NCBI GenBank assembly: GCA_965226215.1
Contig: CBDDCH010000002.1
Span: 868,001-932,000, forward strand
Length of the DNA: 64,000 bases
Source of the DNA: G963668345 sp965226215
Lineage (GTDB): Bacteria; Acidobacteriota; Terriglobia; Bryobacterales; UBA6623
Reading direction: 5' to 3'
The notes below the pieces were generated by a model. The model was not told where the DNA came from, did not search any database, and saw nothing but the letters and a program-made list of their open reading frames with translations. The position numbers were made by a program, and so were the translations under genes. Shown here one piece after another: positions 1 through 7,839 of the stretch. Every line of letters begins with the position of its first letter. Position 1 is the stretch's first letter.

Positions 1-965
1 CGCGGCGAGATGCGCAGCGACCCTAAGAGCCTTCTTCCTTCCGCGAAGTCCGTGATCTCGATCGGTCTCGTTTACAACACGGAAGATCCTTACTCGACCG
101 AAGTAAGCTGCGAAGACCGGGGCTGGATCTCGCGCTATGCAAGGGGTGAAGACTATCACCAGGTGATTCGCCGGAAGCTCAATCGGCTGAGGGAGTTGAT
201 TCACGACGAAGTCGGGGCGTTTGACTACAAAGTCTGCGTTGATACTGCTCCACTGCTCGAAAGGGCCTACGCACATCACGCCGGTCTGGGTGGATCGGCA
301 AGAACACTTGCCTCATCAACCAGCAACTGGGATCGTGGCTCTTCCTAGGCGAGCTGCTCACCTCTCTCGAACTGGAAGCTGATCAACCCGCCGCCTTTCG
401 CTGCGGCACCTGCACGCGCTGTATTGAGGCCTGTCCAACGGACGCGCTCGTGCCGACTGGCAACCCCGAGGGGCCCTCTCATGCGCTCGATTCGCGCCGA
501 TGCATTTCTTATTGGACGATCGAGCTGCGAGGGGAGATCCCCGAGCGGAATCGGTCCGCAATCGGCTCCCACATCTTCGGCTGTGACATCTGCCAGGATG
601 TCTGTCCTTGGAATGGGCGCGCCGCGACGACAGACGCGCCGGAGTTTCAGCCCCAGCACAAGCTCCCCTCGCTTGAAGATCTCGCCTCGATGACCCGAGA
701 GGAATTCGCGCGTCGTTTCGCACACACACCCGTCGAGCGAAGCCGCTACCGGGAGTTTCTACGAAACGTCGCAATCGCCATGGGGAACGGCGGCGAGAGA
801 AAATTTCTCGCACCCCTACGCCGGATGGCCGGCAACCCGGATCCCATCATCCGCGAACACGCTGAGTGGGCGATCTCGCAATTGGCAGGCGGGAACCCCG
901 AGATACACTCTTCCCCGGGGCACGAACAGGAAAGCCTCGCCGCCAAAACGGAACTGCGCTCCTGA
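1..965 (+). pseudogene. queG: Epoxyqueuosine reductase QueG, 5'-truncated by the window and frameshifted
   Basis: QueG reduces epoxyqueuosine to queuosine in the last step of tRNA wobble-base modification, using cobalamin and two 4Fe-4S clusters. Frame 1 (1-290) reads the central domain, including SAKSVISIGLVYN. Frame 3 (291-965) continues with WIGKNTCLINQQLGSW and then both ferredoxin-type cysteine sets, CGTCTRCIEACP and CDICQDVCPWN, followed by a HEAT-like C-terminus. The family reads GLGWIGKNT at the join. Here the DNA at 283-294 lacks one G, so a one-base deletion near 290 breaks the frame. About 60 N-terminal residues lie off the window. The change may be a real mutation or a sequencing error. 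The family assignment is firm. Confidence 0.88.
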
Positions 966-1021
966 TTTGGCGTACTGATCTGTCGCTGACCGGCCCAAAC
1001 GGAAAAGACGTCGGCCCGCTG

Positions 1022-1363
1022 CTACTCCAGCACCGTACAATAGACGGGCTGCTGGAGCCAGTTCACGTTGGCCCCCCTTGTCTCCAACATCAAGGCGTAT
1101 CGACCCGGAGGGATCTTCGCCGGAATCACGAATCGAATCGACTCCGACGTCTGCTCCTTCATCCGCACCTTGTGGTCATGTTCGCCGTCTGTCAGGTAAA
1201 ACGCTGACACCTGTTGCGCGTCAAGGTCTTTGCCCTTCGCAACCAACTCAGCTCCTACTTGGCCGCTGTCAGGCTCGACCGACTCCACCCGTGGAGAGGC
1301 GCCAAGGAGCGCCGCGGCAAAGGTTACGCTCAGGAGTACTCCCCGGCTCTTGATCACCATCAC
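1022..1363 (-). CDS. Exported TIG/IPT-like domain protein, unknown function
   Basis: A 113-residue protein starting with a Sec-type signal peptide (VLLSVTFAAALLGAS, cleavage near residue 23). The mature part begins PRVESVEPDSGQVGAELVAKG, the opening of an IPT/TIG immunoglobulin-like fold seen in surface proteins and receptors. It then shows alternating beta-type segments to the C-terminus. It lies head to head with the aldolase gene at 1428 with about 60 bases between them, so the two probably have divergent promoters there. There are no catalytic motifs. A structural or binding role in the envelope is only an inference. Confidence 0.6.
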   Translation of the reverse strand: MMVIKSRGVLLSVTFAAALLGASPRVESVEPDSGQVGAELVAKGKDLDAQQVSAFYLTDGEHDHKVRMKEQTSESIRFVIPAKIPPGRYALMLETRGANVNWLQQPVYCTVLE

Positions 1364-1427
1364 AGCCTCCCGACTTTTCTACCCGAATACTAAACCCCTC
1401 GCGGCCAAAATGCAATACTTGTACCTT

Positions 1428-2207
1428 ATGCGAGTCAACCGAACCAAGAAACTGCTCCAGGAAGGCCGCGTTGCGTTGGGCTGCAGTGTGTCCCTGTCGC
1501 GCTCGGCCGAGATACCCCGCATGTACGCCGCTGCTGGACTCGACTGGATCTTCATCGACACCGAACACGGTCCCTATACCGTCGAGACGATTCAGGATTT
1601 GGTGCGCAGTTGTTCGATGACGACCATCACGTCTATCGTGCGAGTCGCTGACTTCCAGTACTCGCTAGTCGCGCGCGCACTCGACATGGGAGCCGAAGGC
1701 ATTATCTTTCCCCGTGTAGACTCCGCCGAAGTCCTCGCAAAGGCAATCAGTTGGACGAAGTTCCCGCCTCAAGGCGTGCGTGGTTGCGGCTTTACGCCGG
1801 CCATCGTCAACTACGCGAACGCGTCCGTAACCGAAATCACCGCGCACCTCAACGAGCAGACACTGGTCATTTTTCAAATCGAGTCCAAGGCCGCCGTCGA
1901 GCGCTGCGATGAGCTCGTCTCGGTACCCGGCGTTGATGCCGTGATGATCGGGCCGGCGGATCTTTCGATTTCCTACGGAGTCGGCGGCCAGTTCGAGCAC
2001 CCCGATGTCATCGGGGCCATTGAAAAGGTGATCGAGGCCTGCAACCGTCACGGCCGCTCCCCTTCCATCCAGACCCGTAACCCTGAGATGGCCAAGTTTT
2101 GGATCGATCGGGGAATGAAGCTGGTCGGCTGTGGGAACGACTTGATGCTGCTCTGGAACGCCGCCAGCCAGCTCACCAAGGAGCTCCACGCCGCCCGCGG
2201 TGATTGA
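1428..2207 (+). CDS. HpcH/HpaI-family aldolase/citrate lyase
   Basis: Class II pyruvate-type aldolase of the HpaI/GarL family, which cleaves 2-keto-3-deoxy acids into pyruvate and an aldehyde using a divalent metal in a TIM barrel. The family motifs are present: DWIFIDTEHGPY, GAEGIIFPRVDSAE, the metal ligand Glu in FQIESKAAV and Asp in GPADLSISYG. From the ATG at 1428 the protein has 259 residues, the usual length. An in-frame ATG at 1410 would add six residues, and frame-open DNA further upstream overlaps the divergent gene. The physiological substrate cannot be told from sequence. Confidence 0.9.
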   Translation: MRVNRTKKLLQEGRVALGCSVSLSRSAEIPRMYAAAGLDWIFIDTEHGPYTVETIQDLVRSCSMTTITSIVRVADFQYSLVARALDMGAEGIIFPRVDSAEVLAKAISWTKFPPQGVRGCGFTPAIVNYANASVTEITAHLNEQTLVIFQIESKAAVERCDELVSVPGVDAVMIGPADLSISYGVGGQFEHPDVIGAIEKVIEACNRHGRSPSIQTRNPEMAKFWIDRGMKLVGCGNDLMLLWNAASQLTKELHAARGD

Positions 2208-2712
2208 GGCGGACCGGGTTGGTTCGTTGTTGCCCTGTTGCTGTTTCTCGGGGCCGCCTGCCCTTAGGTCGAGGTCTCCTCGTATCCCGGTGGAGCGATC
2301 GGTCAGGTTTTGCTGAGCCGGACACCCCGCGGCACGAGGGTGCCAACGTAACCCATTGATTGCCGGTGGGTGGTGCGAAATTGGGTCTGTTTCGTATTTT
2401 TTTCTCGCTCGTCGAGCGTCATGCCGGTCTCGGCGGTCTCCCCCTTTCAGGATAGCGAGCGTGTCAAGTGTCTCCGTTGGGCGGTGAACGATTCGCCGCT
2501 GTCTTGGGACGGGTCCGGCAAGTGCCCCGTGCGCTGTTGGCCCACGCAACCAGTCAGAAAACCCGCTGTCCCGGTTTCCCGTCCGGTTTAATCGAAATAG
2601 GGAACTGTCCCCGGTTCGGTTTGGTTTGCGCCGGTTCAGGTTTGGGTCTGCCGCTTTGCCCCCGGTTTACCCAGAGATGTGACCATTCCGGCTGGACGCC
2701 CATGTCGCAGGT
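2208..2712. other. Intergenic stretch without a gene, holding two repeat remnants
   Basis: No credible ORF on either strand. Around 2380-2395 it carries the reverse complement of an AACARACCCAATYTCGC-type repeat also seen near 47060. At 2571-2637 it carries the REP-like sequence listed separately. Confidence 0.6.
2571..2637. repeat. REP-like element, copy 1
   Basis: Contains CGGTTTCCCG then AATAGGGAACTGTCCCCGG. A close relative is at 4738-4790, next to the Y1 transposase remnant. The inner GGGAACTGTCCC is nearly self-complementary. Such boxes commonly accompany IS200-like/RAYT transposases, so a mobilised non-autonomous element is plausible. Confidence 0.55.
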
Positions 2713-4389
2713 TCAGTCCTGATCGGCGAGCGATTCAGGCGCCGGGACCATTCCGGCTGCCGACTCTGCACTGAAAAATACCAGCAGCATGCCGCGACCC
2801 GCTTGGAGATGTTGTACGGTGAATCGTCCCGGGAATTGCTGCCTCACCCAATTGATCACACCCGAGGGGTAGTCGCCTGTGGTTTCGCTGTAGCAATTAC
2901 GACCGGTGAGTAAAAAAAAGCGGCTCGAGGACTCGATCGCGGGTCTCACCACGCGCTGAAAATACTCGGCCCGACCAGGAGCGCCACCCCAACGGTAGGT
3001 TAGGGGAGTGACCTCCCACGAAGGCGGCTGCAGCCCCGGGCTTCGCAGGGGTGCGAATGAAACACTGCTAGCAGCGCCGTCGATCCATCCCTCATCCTCG
3101 ACGAAACCCGGGCGATACAGCACGGGCGCTCGCGGCTCTTGCTGTAACAGTTCGTCCAAGCGCCCCACAGCCCGCCGCCAATCCTGGTGCCCGGCGCGGC
3201 TGAACGACCCGCTCACCGCGAAGTGAGCCCCAAAGAAGAAGCCGCTCACCACAAGCCAGTAAAGACCTGGGAGCAAAGCCAATCGACCGGCCAATCTTAA
3301 CAGCCCAATAGCTCCCAGGACGGCCGCGGGCAGGATGGTCACTATGAGATAGCGCCGGGCGAGAAGATTCGTGCCGGCCAGTGCCAGCACGCTGAGCAGC
3401 ACGACTTGGCCCACGACTGCCAGCCAAAAGGTCATCTCCATGGCCCGGCCGGCTGCCTCACGAGGTTTTGTTGTTCGGCCCTCGCTTCGCGCCCCTACGC
3501 AACCTGCCAGCGCGACGACGATCAGCGGGCCCAGGAATTCAAAGGAAGCGAGATAGTCCGGGGTGCCGAGCCAATCGAGCGCCCCACGCCGGCCCCAGAG
3601 GGAACGGAAATGCGACCACCACGGCAACACAAGAAGAAGCTGAACTCCGGCGTCAGCCGCGACTTGTGACCACTTATACTTGCGTCGCAGAGCGGGGAAT
3701 AGCAGATAGCTCACACCGATCCAGACGGCCAATTGAGCCAGTACATAGTGCGCCGAAAAAAGTCCCGCTCCACCCACTACGAACAACACGCGGCCCCGGC
3801 GTTCCCCGTCGATGGCTGCCTTCACAAATCCCAGCAGCAACAACGCCGCCATAAAAGCCGCCAGAGAATACGGCCGTGCATTCGCGCTCGCTTCTACCAT
3901 TGGGAAGGAAAGCCAAACCAATACGGCGGCTAGCAAACCCAGCTCTCTTCCACCCAACCTTTCGCCGAGCTTGTAAACGAGATATGCCGTCCCGACCCCA
4001 CAAATCAGGGACGGGAGCCTCATTACTACTTCCGACTCCCCAAAGCCGTGAACAAACAAGCGAACCAACACATAGTAGAGGGGGCTCTGGCCCTGAAATT
4101 CGAATACGCGCCTAATCAGCAGTACGAGGTCGCCTTCGATCGTCCAAAGCGTGCCGAACTCGTCGAGCCACAGGCTGCGGTCAAATCCGTAAAGACGCAT
4201 GACGAGTCCCACTGCACCGCCCGCCAGGGCTATAACCCACAAGCTCGTCCGCACTCTTGTCGGCTGGAGGTCTTGCTCGGCGGCCGACCCAGCAGCATGA
4301 TTCTCGTCGGAGATCATCCGGCCGCTACGTCGTCCAATAAGCCAGACGATCACAACGACCAGAAAACCTAGTCCCACTACGGAACTCAT
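2713..4389 (-). CDS. GT39/PMT-like integral membrane glycosyltransferase
   Basis: A 558-residue polytopic membrane protein with roughly ten hydrophobic segments. The first is at residues 3-18 and the second near 48-65. After the second segment it has RSLWLDEFGT, the Asp-Glu motif in the first periplasmic loop that marks GT-C enzymes using polyprenyl-phosphate sugars. ANARPYSLAAF further on resembles the family's second conserved loop. The C-terminal third is a soluble domain. The sugar and acceptor are unknown. It is transcribed alone, divergent from the TlpA region. An ArnT-like gene at 22973 is a distant relative in the same window. Confidence 0.8.
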   Translation of the reverse strand: MSSVVGLGFLVVVIVWLIGRRSGRMISDENHAAGSAAEQDLQPTRVRTSLWVIALAGGAVGLVMRLYGFDRSLWLDEFGTLWTIEGDLVLLIRRVFEFQGQSPLYYVLVRLFVHGFGESEVVMRLPSLICGVGTAYLVYKLGERLGGRELGLLAAVLVWLSFPMVEASANARPYSLAAFMAALLLLGFVKAAIDGERRGRVLFVVGGAGLFSAHYVLAQLAVWIGVSYLLFPALRRKYKWSQVAADAGVQLLLVLPWWSHFRSLWGRRGALDWLGTPDYLASFEFLGPLIVVALAGCVGARSEGRTTKPREAAGRAMEMTFWLAVVGQVVLLSVLALAGTNLLARRYLIVTILPAAVLGAIGLLRLAGRLALLPGLYWLVVSGFFFGAHFAVSGSFSRAGHQDWRRAVGRLDELLQQEPRAPVLYRPGFVEDEGWIDGAASSVSFAPLRSPGLQPPSWEVTPLTYRWGGAPGRAEYFQRVVRPAIESSSRFFLLTGRNCYSETTGDYPSGVINWVRQQFPGRFTVQHLQAGRGMLLVFFSAESAAGMVPAPESLADQD

Positions 4390-4412
4390 AAAAACCTGTG
4401 AAAGAATTCTTC

Positions 4413-4676
4413 TTACCGTTCCTGCTGCCGTTTGGACGTCAGGGTGATGGTTTGACGTTGTTCAGCGCAGTTCTCGACCGCCAACGCAACCAGAAGCATG
4501 ACCCGGATGCCGAGGGGAAGAACGACCAAGGCGCTCCGGCCAGCCCTACAGGGAAAACTAGTCGCGCAGCAAGGACCAGTGCACCAATACGGGAGGGCCC
4601 GGCCCTCGATGTTGTTGCCTCTTTGGGTGATGTGATCCGGCGCGCCCACCGCCACCACCCGGGCTTGCCGCGGCAC
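4413..4676 (-). pseudogene. Remnant of an IS200-like (Y1/RAYT) transposase
   Basis: The first 22 codons read MPRQARVVAVGAPDHITQRG plus NN, the typical start of REP-associated tyrosine transposases, which nick single-stranded DNA through a HUH-Tyr site. After about 130 bases of unrelated sequence, which include the hairpin GAGGGCCCGGCCCTC (4593-4607), VENCAEQRQT looks like the next conserved segment. The frame then stops. The HUH motif and catalytic Tyr are missing, so the gene is dead. A REP-like box lies just upstream at 4738-4790. Confidence 0.6.
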
Positions 4677-4737
4677 GCGAGAAAACTCGATTCGGACCGT
4701 TCCAGAAACGGCGCTGCTATTCTCTCACATCCCCGCC

Positions 4738-4795
4738 ATCAAATAGGAAACTGTCCCCGGTTTCCCGCCGTCCCGGTTTCCCGGCTGGTTTCCCT
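4738..4795. repeat. REP-like element, copy 2
   Basis: Carries AATAGGAAACTGTCCCCGG followed by several GGTTTCCCG repeats, matching the copy at 2571-2637 with one base changed in the core. It lies just outside the 5' end of the Y1 transposase remnant. Confidence 0.55.
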
Positions 4796-4887
4796 TGGTC
4801 TTCTGGTTTTCCATGGCGCAGGGGCAGGAGGTGTCAAGAGGGGGTAAGCTGGATTTAGTGGCCGCGGCGGAACTTCGACGGAGAACT

Positions 4888-5547
4888 GTGAGTACCGTGA
4901 TCTCGCTGTGCCCTTTGGTGTTCTCCGTGTTGCTGTTCTTGCTGCCCTGCGAAGGGTTTGCCTCGCCGGCGGAGTCTGAGCAGCTCACAGCGCTAGAGGA
5001 GCCTGCAACCCTCGCATTACGAGGCCTGTCGGGTGATCGCCAAAGCCTGGAACACTATCGGGACCGAATCGTCATCCTGAATTTTTGGGCTACCTGGTGC
5101 GTGCCTTGCCGGGAGGAAATGCCGATCTTCGTCCGGGTACGGGAAGACTATCAGGCAAGAGGTGTGGAGATCATCGGCGCGTCGACGGATGATCGGAGCA
5201 CGAGAGATCAAGTCGAACCGTTCAGCGAAGAGTACGGAATCAATTTCCCGATCTGGCTCGGCGCCACCATCAAGGATATGGAGCGGCTTGGTCTGGGGAC
5301 TGCCCTGCCCGCGACCGCTCTGATCGACCGCGACGGACGCGTCGTTGCCAGGATCTTGGGGCCTGTCGAGGAAGGCGAGCTGATTGAACGCATTGATTGG
5401 CTGCTAGGCGATAGAACCGCCCAGCCGCCAGCCCCGCTCGTGGATCATCTCGAATCAGCGAAGGACGAACACGGCCACCACGAAGGAGAGGAAGAACACC
5501 AGCACGCGGCGGTAGCCATGGAGGGCGCCTCTCTCGTACCCAGCTGA
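4888..5547 (+). CDS. TlpA-family thiol-disulfide oxidoreductase with His-rich tail
   Basis: Exported thioredoxin-fold protein. From the GTG at 4888 (preceded by GGAG five bases upstream) it begins with the hydrophobic signal VISLCPLVFSVLLFLLP and gives 219 residues. The active site is WATWCVPCREEMP, and ALPATALIDRDG supplies the conserved cis-Pro segment. TlpA proteins reduce or isomerise disulfides outside the cytoplasm, often during cytochrome c or oxidase assembly. After the fold comes an acidic His-rich stretch, HGHHEGEEEHQHAA, which could bind metal. An ATG at 4813 is the alternative start. Confidence 0.8.
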   Translation: MSTVISLCPLVFSVLLFLLPCEGFASPAESEQLTALEEPATLALRGLSGDRQSLEHYRDRIVILNFWATWCVPCREEMPIFVRVREDYQARGVEIIGASTDDRSTRDQVEPFSEEYGINFPIWLGATIKDMERLGLGTALPATALIDRDGRVVARILGPVEEGELIERIDWLLGDRTAQPPAPLVDHLESAKDEHGHHEGEEEHQHAAVAMEGASLVPS

Positions 5548-5628
5548 CCGACTTGACCGGGAGAAGGCCGCGCGGTCAGCGGGGCGGGACACGAACTTGA
5601 AAAACGCTGGACATTCGGGTCCCGTTGG

Positions 5629-6102
5629 GTGGCCAATCAGATCGATCGCGCCAGCGTGCGCACCACCTTGACCTATTGGCTTACGTCGAGATTCTCTGCC
5701 GGAGTGGAATACAACCCGCGGGCCGGCAAGGTGAGCCCACTGGCGAATCTCCTTGCTATGCGGGAGACGCGCCATCGTCCAGCGCTGATCCTGGGCACCA
5801 GTTCAGACCGAATCGGCACACCGTCCGGACAGGCCTTCTACGCCACCTTCAGCAAGAATCTGAAACGCGAGACCGGCCTGCCGATCGCCCCCTATGGTGG
5901 CGTTGTGTACGGAACCTACCAGGAAAAAGTGCGCCCGATTGGAGGACTGAACATCGGCTTCTCTGAAACCGTCACGTCGCTCGTAATCTTCGATGGAGTC
6001 CATGTTCATCCCACGTTCAACGTCTCCCTCAAGAGTCACACCATTTCCTTCCTGCTGATCCGCGGCAGAGACCCCGGCCTGAGTTACAGCGTGGCCTTCT
6101 GA
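5629..6102 (+). CDS. Small beta-barrel-like protein, unknown function, start uncertain
   Basis: The frame is open from 5557. The residues before the listed GTG (EKRWTFGSRW) look as conserved in style as the rest, so the true start may be lost or non-standard. The protein alternates polar and aromatic residues and ends in YSVAF, with a terminal Phe as in outer-membrane barrels. No N-terminal signal peptide is visible in this frame. It follows tlpA after about 80 bases in the same frame and direction, and the two could be one transcript. Function is not recognised. Confidence 0.5.
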   Translation: MANQIDRASVRTTLTYWLTSRFSAGVEYNPRAGKVSPLANLLAMRETRHRPALILGTSSDRIGTPSGQAFYATFSKNLKRETGLPIAPYGGVVYGTYQEKVRPIGGLNIGFSETVTSLVIFDGVHVHPTFNVSLKSHTISFLLIRGRDPGLSYSVAF

Positions 6103-6450
6103 CTTGGCTGTGAGAGATCACCCTGCCGGCGTGCGGGCCCAGCTTGTCCACCGAGGGTTCGTTCAAAGTCGCAGGTCTGGACAATTATTGTGGCTACCCG
6201 CAGGGTATCTGGTAGAGGGACCTAGGCCTGCGCTACTCGACTGCCAAATGATGGCCTCTCGCCTTTGTTTGTGTGAGCGCTCCAACACACAGGTTGTGGC
6301 AATAATAAGCCGCGGATCTGGCGGGCGACAAACCGATAGCGCGAAAGGGAAGTGTGAGCCCGCCCGCCTAGATCTGCGCTACGGCTGCTGGTCGGCCGCT
6401 GGGAGCGGCCGATCGCCAACCGCTTCGGAAACAATAAGCTGAGGGTGGAC
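6103..6450. other. Intergenic stretch at the left edge of the restriction-modification island
   Basis: About 350 bases with no supported ORF. The open frame at 6104-6442 has no protein-like features. Only short palindromes such as CGGCCGATCG stand out. Confidence 0.5.
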
Positions 6451-6489
6451 TTGCTGGAATGCACCGCGGTGGTGTATTGTGGTGCACTG
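6451..6489 (+). promoter_or_regulatory. Possible promoter and operator of the copG-type gene
   Basis: TTGCTG (6451-6456) and TATTGT (6475-6480) are 18 bases apart. The perfect palindrome CACCGCGGTG (6462-6471) lies in the spacer. The ATG follows nine bases after the -10, so the message would be nearly leaderless. Autorepression by the RHH protein at this palindrome is an inference. Confidence 0.3.
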
Positions 6490-6690
6490 ATGAGGGCAAG
6501 GACTACCTCCGGTAAGAGCAGAACAAGTGTGCGAATATCGGTAACTTTCTCTCCCGAAGACTACGCAGAACTGCAGCGCCTGGCTGAGCGCAAGCGGGTT
6601 TCGTTGGCCTGGGTAGTGCGGGACGCCGTCGAGAGGTGTCTGGAGGAAGAGATGCCTTTGTTTCTGAAATCGAAAAAAGCATCGCGATAG
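6490..6690 (+). CDS. CopG-type ribbon-helix-helix protein
   Basis: From the ATG at 6490 this is a 66-residue basic protein. TSVRISVTFSPEDYAELQRL gives the beta strand and first helix of an RHH fold, and VSLAWVVRDAVERCLEE gives the second helix. RHH dimers bind operators through the paired strands and often autoregulate. The gene ends 17 bases before the methyltransferase start in the same direction, so it is the first gene of the restriction-modification operon. It may be the local controller, a role filled by HTH C-proteins in many other systems. A toxin-antitoxin antitoxin is less likely because no toxin is adjacent. Confidence 0.75.
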   Translation: MRARTTSGKSRTSVRISVTFSPEDYAELQRLAERKRVSLAWVVRDAVERCLEEEMPLFLKSKKASR

Positions 6691-6707
6691 CGGTGAGAGG
6701 GCAGCGT

Positions 6708-7583
6708 ATGACAGGAAGGGCCCCATCACAGATTTACATAGATGGTGTGTTGAGCGAGGAGAACCGGAAGAGTCGTCGCCGGTCTCGGAGGTTGATCGCA
6801 TTCGGGTGGTACGGCGGGAAATTTAGCCACCTGGATTGGCTTCTGCCGTTGTTGCCACGGTGCCACCACTACTGTGAGCCGTTCGCGGGATCAGCAGCAG
6901 TGCTTTTAAATCGGGAGCCATCAGCAGTAGAGACTTACAACGATATTGATGGTGAGGTGGTTAACTTCTTTCGAGTGTTGCGGGGCCAGAAGGAGAAGTT
7001 GGTCGAAGCTATAGGACTTACGCCTTTCTCGCGTGAGGAATTCCACTATTAGGTTTCGGGAAACGGAGAGCGGCTGCCGGATCTTGAGCGAGCGCGGAGG
7101 TTCTTTGTGCGGGCACGTCAGGCAAGAACAGGACTGGCGCAAACTGCATCACTAGGAAGGTGGGCCAACTGCAAGAATACGAGCCGCGCGGGGATGTCCG
7201 GTGTGGTGTCACGGTGGCTGGGTAGTGTGGAGAGCCTGCCGGAGGTCGCGTTGCGTCTGTTGCGGGTGCAGATCGAAAATAGACCGGCAAGCGAAGTCAT
7301 CAAGCTCTACGATGAGGAGAACACGCTCTTCTACTGTGACCCGCCGCATGTACACGCGAGCCGTGGCGATCGGAAAGCGTACGGCTACGAGATGGAGGAT
7401 GGAAAGCACTTTGAGCTAGCGGAAGTGCTCAAAGGTTGCAAGGGAAAGGTTGCAATTTCCGGGTATCGATGTGAGCTAATGGATGAGTTGTACAAAAACT
7501 GGCAGTGTGAAGAAGCTGCCGGAAAGCACTGTCACTCGATCAAGAAAGTTCGGTGGGAAGCGTTGTGGATGAACTACAGCTGA
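6708..7583 (+). pseudogene. D12-class DNA adenine N6-methyltransferase, amber-interrupted
   Basis: Starts at the ATG at 6708 with GAGAGG upstream. GWYGGKF is the AdoMet-binding motif and HYCEPFAGSAAVLLNREP follows, as in Dam/D12 enzymes. At 7050-7052 an in-frame TAG interrupts the protein, and the same frame resumes with RARRFFVRARQARTGLAQT. It then runs to a normal end near 290 residues. The catalytic motif IV reads FYCDPPHVH where the family has DPPY, so the Tyr that holds the flipped adenine is lost (TAC/TAT to CAC/CAT-type change). Two independent lesions make loss of function likely. It overlaps no neighbour and sits 16 bases before the restriction gene. Confidence 0.85.
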
Positions 7584-7599
7584 GGGGCTCGGCAGGCAG

Positions 7600-7839
7600 A
7601 TGCTGGTTGATTATGATGAGGCTCACCGACTGCTGAATGAAACCTTTGGTCGCGCGGAGCAGGATCTACTAGCGGGCAGAACTCCGGAGATGGAGGAGGA
7701 GCTTGCCGAAGCGTTTGAGACGGTCTTTGAGTCGAGAACGCAGGCGTATCGTGAAGTCCTGGTAGGGTGTGTGCTGGCGAGGATCCAGGACAAGAGCCTC
7801 AACATGAGCTATAACCAGAAGTTGTGGATGAGCCTCTGA
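7600..7839 (+). pseudogene. SacI-like type II restriction endonuclease, N-terminal fragment
   Basis: Codons 7600-7805 are native and the rest of this frame reads into the insertion sequence. The segment SRTQAYREVLVGCVLARIQD matches my recollection of the SacI endonuclease family N-terminus. Removing the insertion sequence and one target copy joins SLN (here) to IRLPYINQGARAYNGRTLDE (after 9228) in frame. This restores a 361-residue protein, close to the size I recall for SacI. The cognate methyltransferase lies 16 bases upstream. The family name rests on memory of the profile and should be confirmed by search. Confidence 0.7.
7798..7805. repeat. Target-site duplication, left copy (CTCAACAT)
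   Basis: Eight bases directly flanking the left end of the insertion sequence, identical to 9221-9228. An 8-bp duplication fits the IS256 family. Confidence 0.85.

Noticed and set aside
1665..2549. A 294-residue minus-strand ORF
   Set aside because: It is the shadow of the HpaI aldolase gene on the opposite strand, rich in Arg/Gly/Asp as expected for such shadows.
7600..7839. A separate small gene of 79 residues
   Set aside because: Its last 11 codons lie inside the insertion sequence. The native part joins in frame to the downstream restriction fragment.
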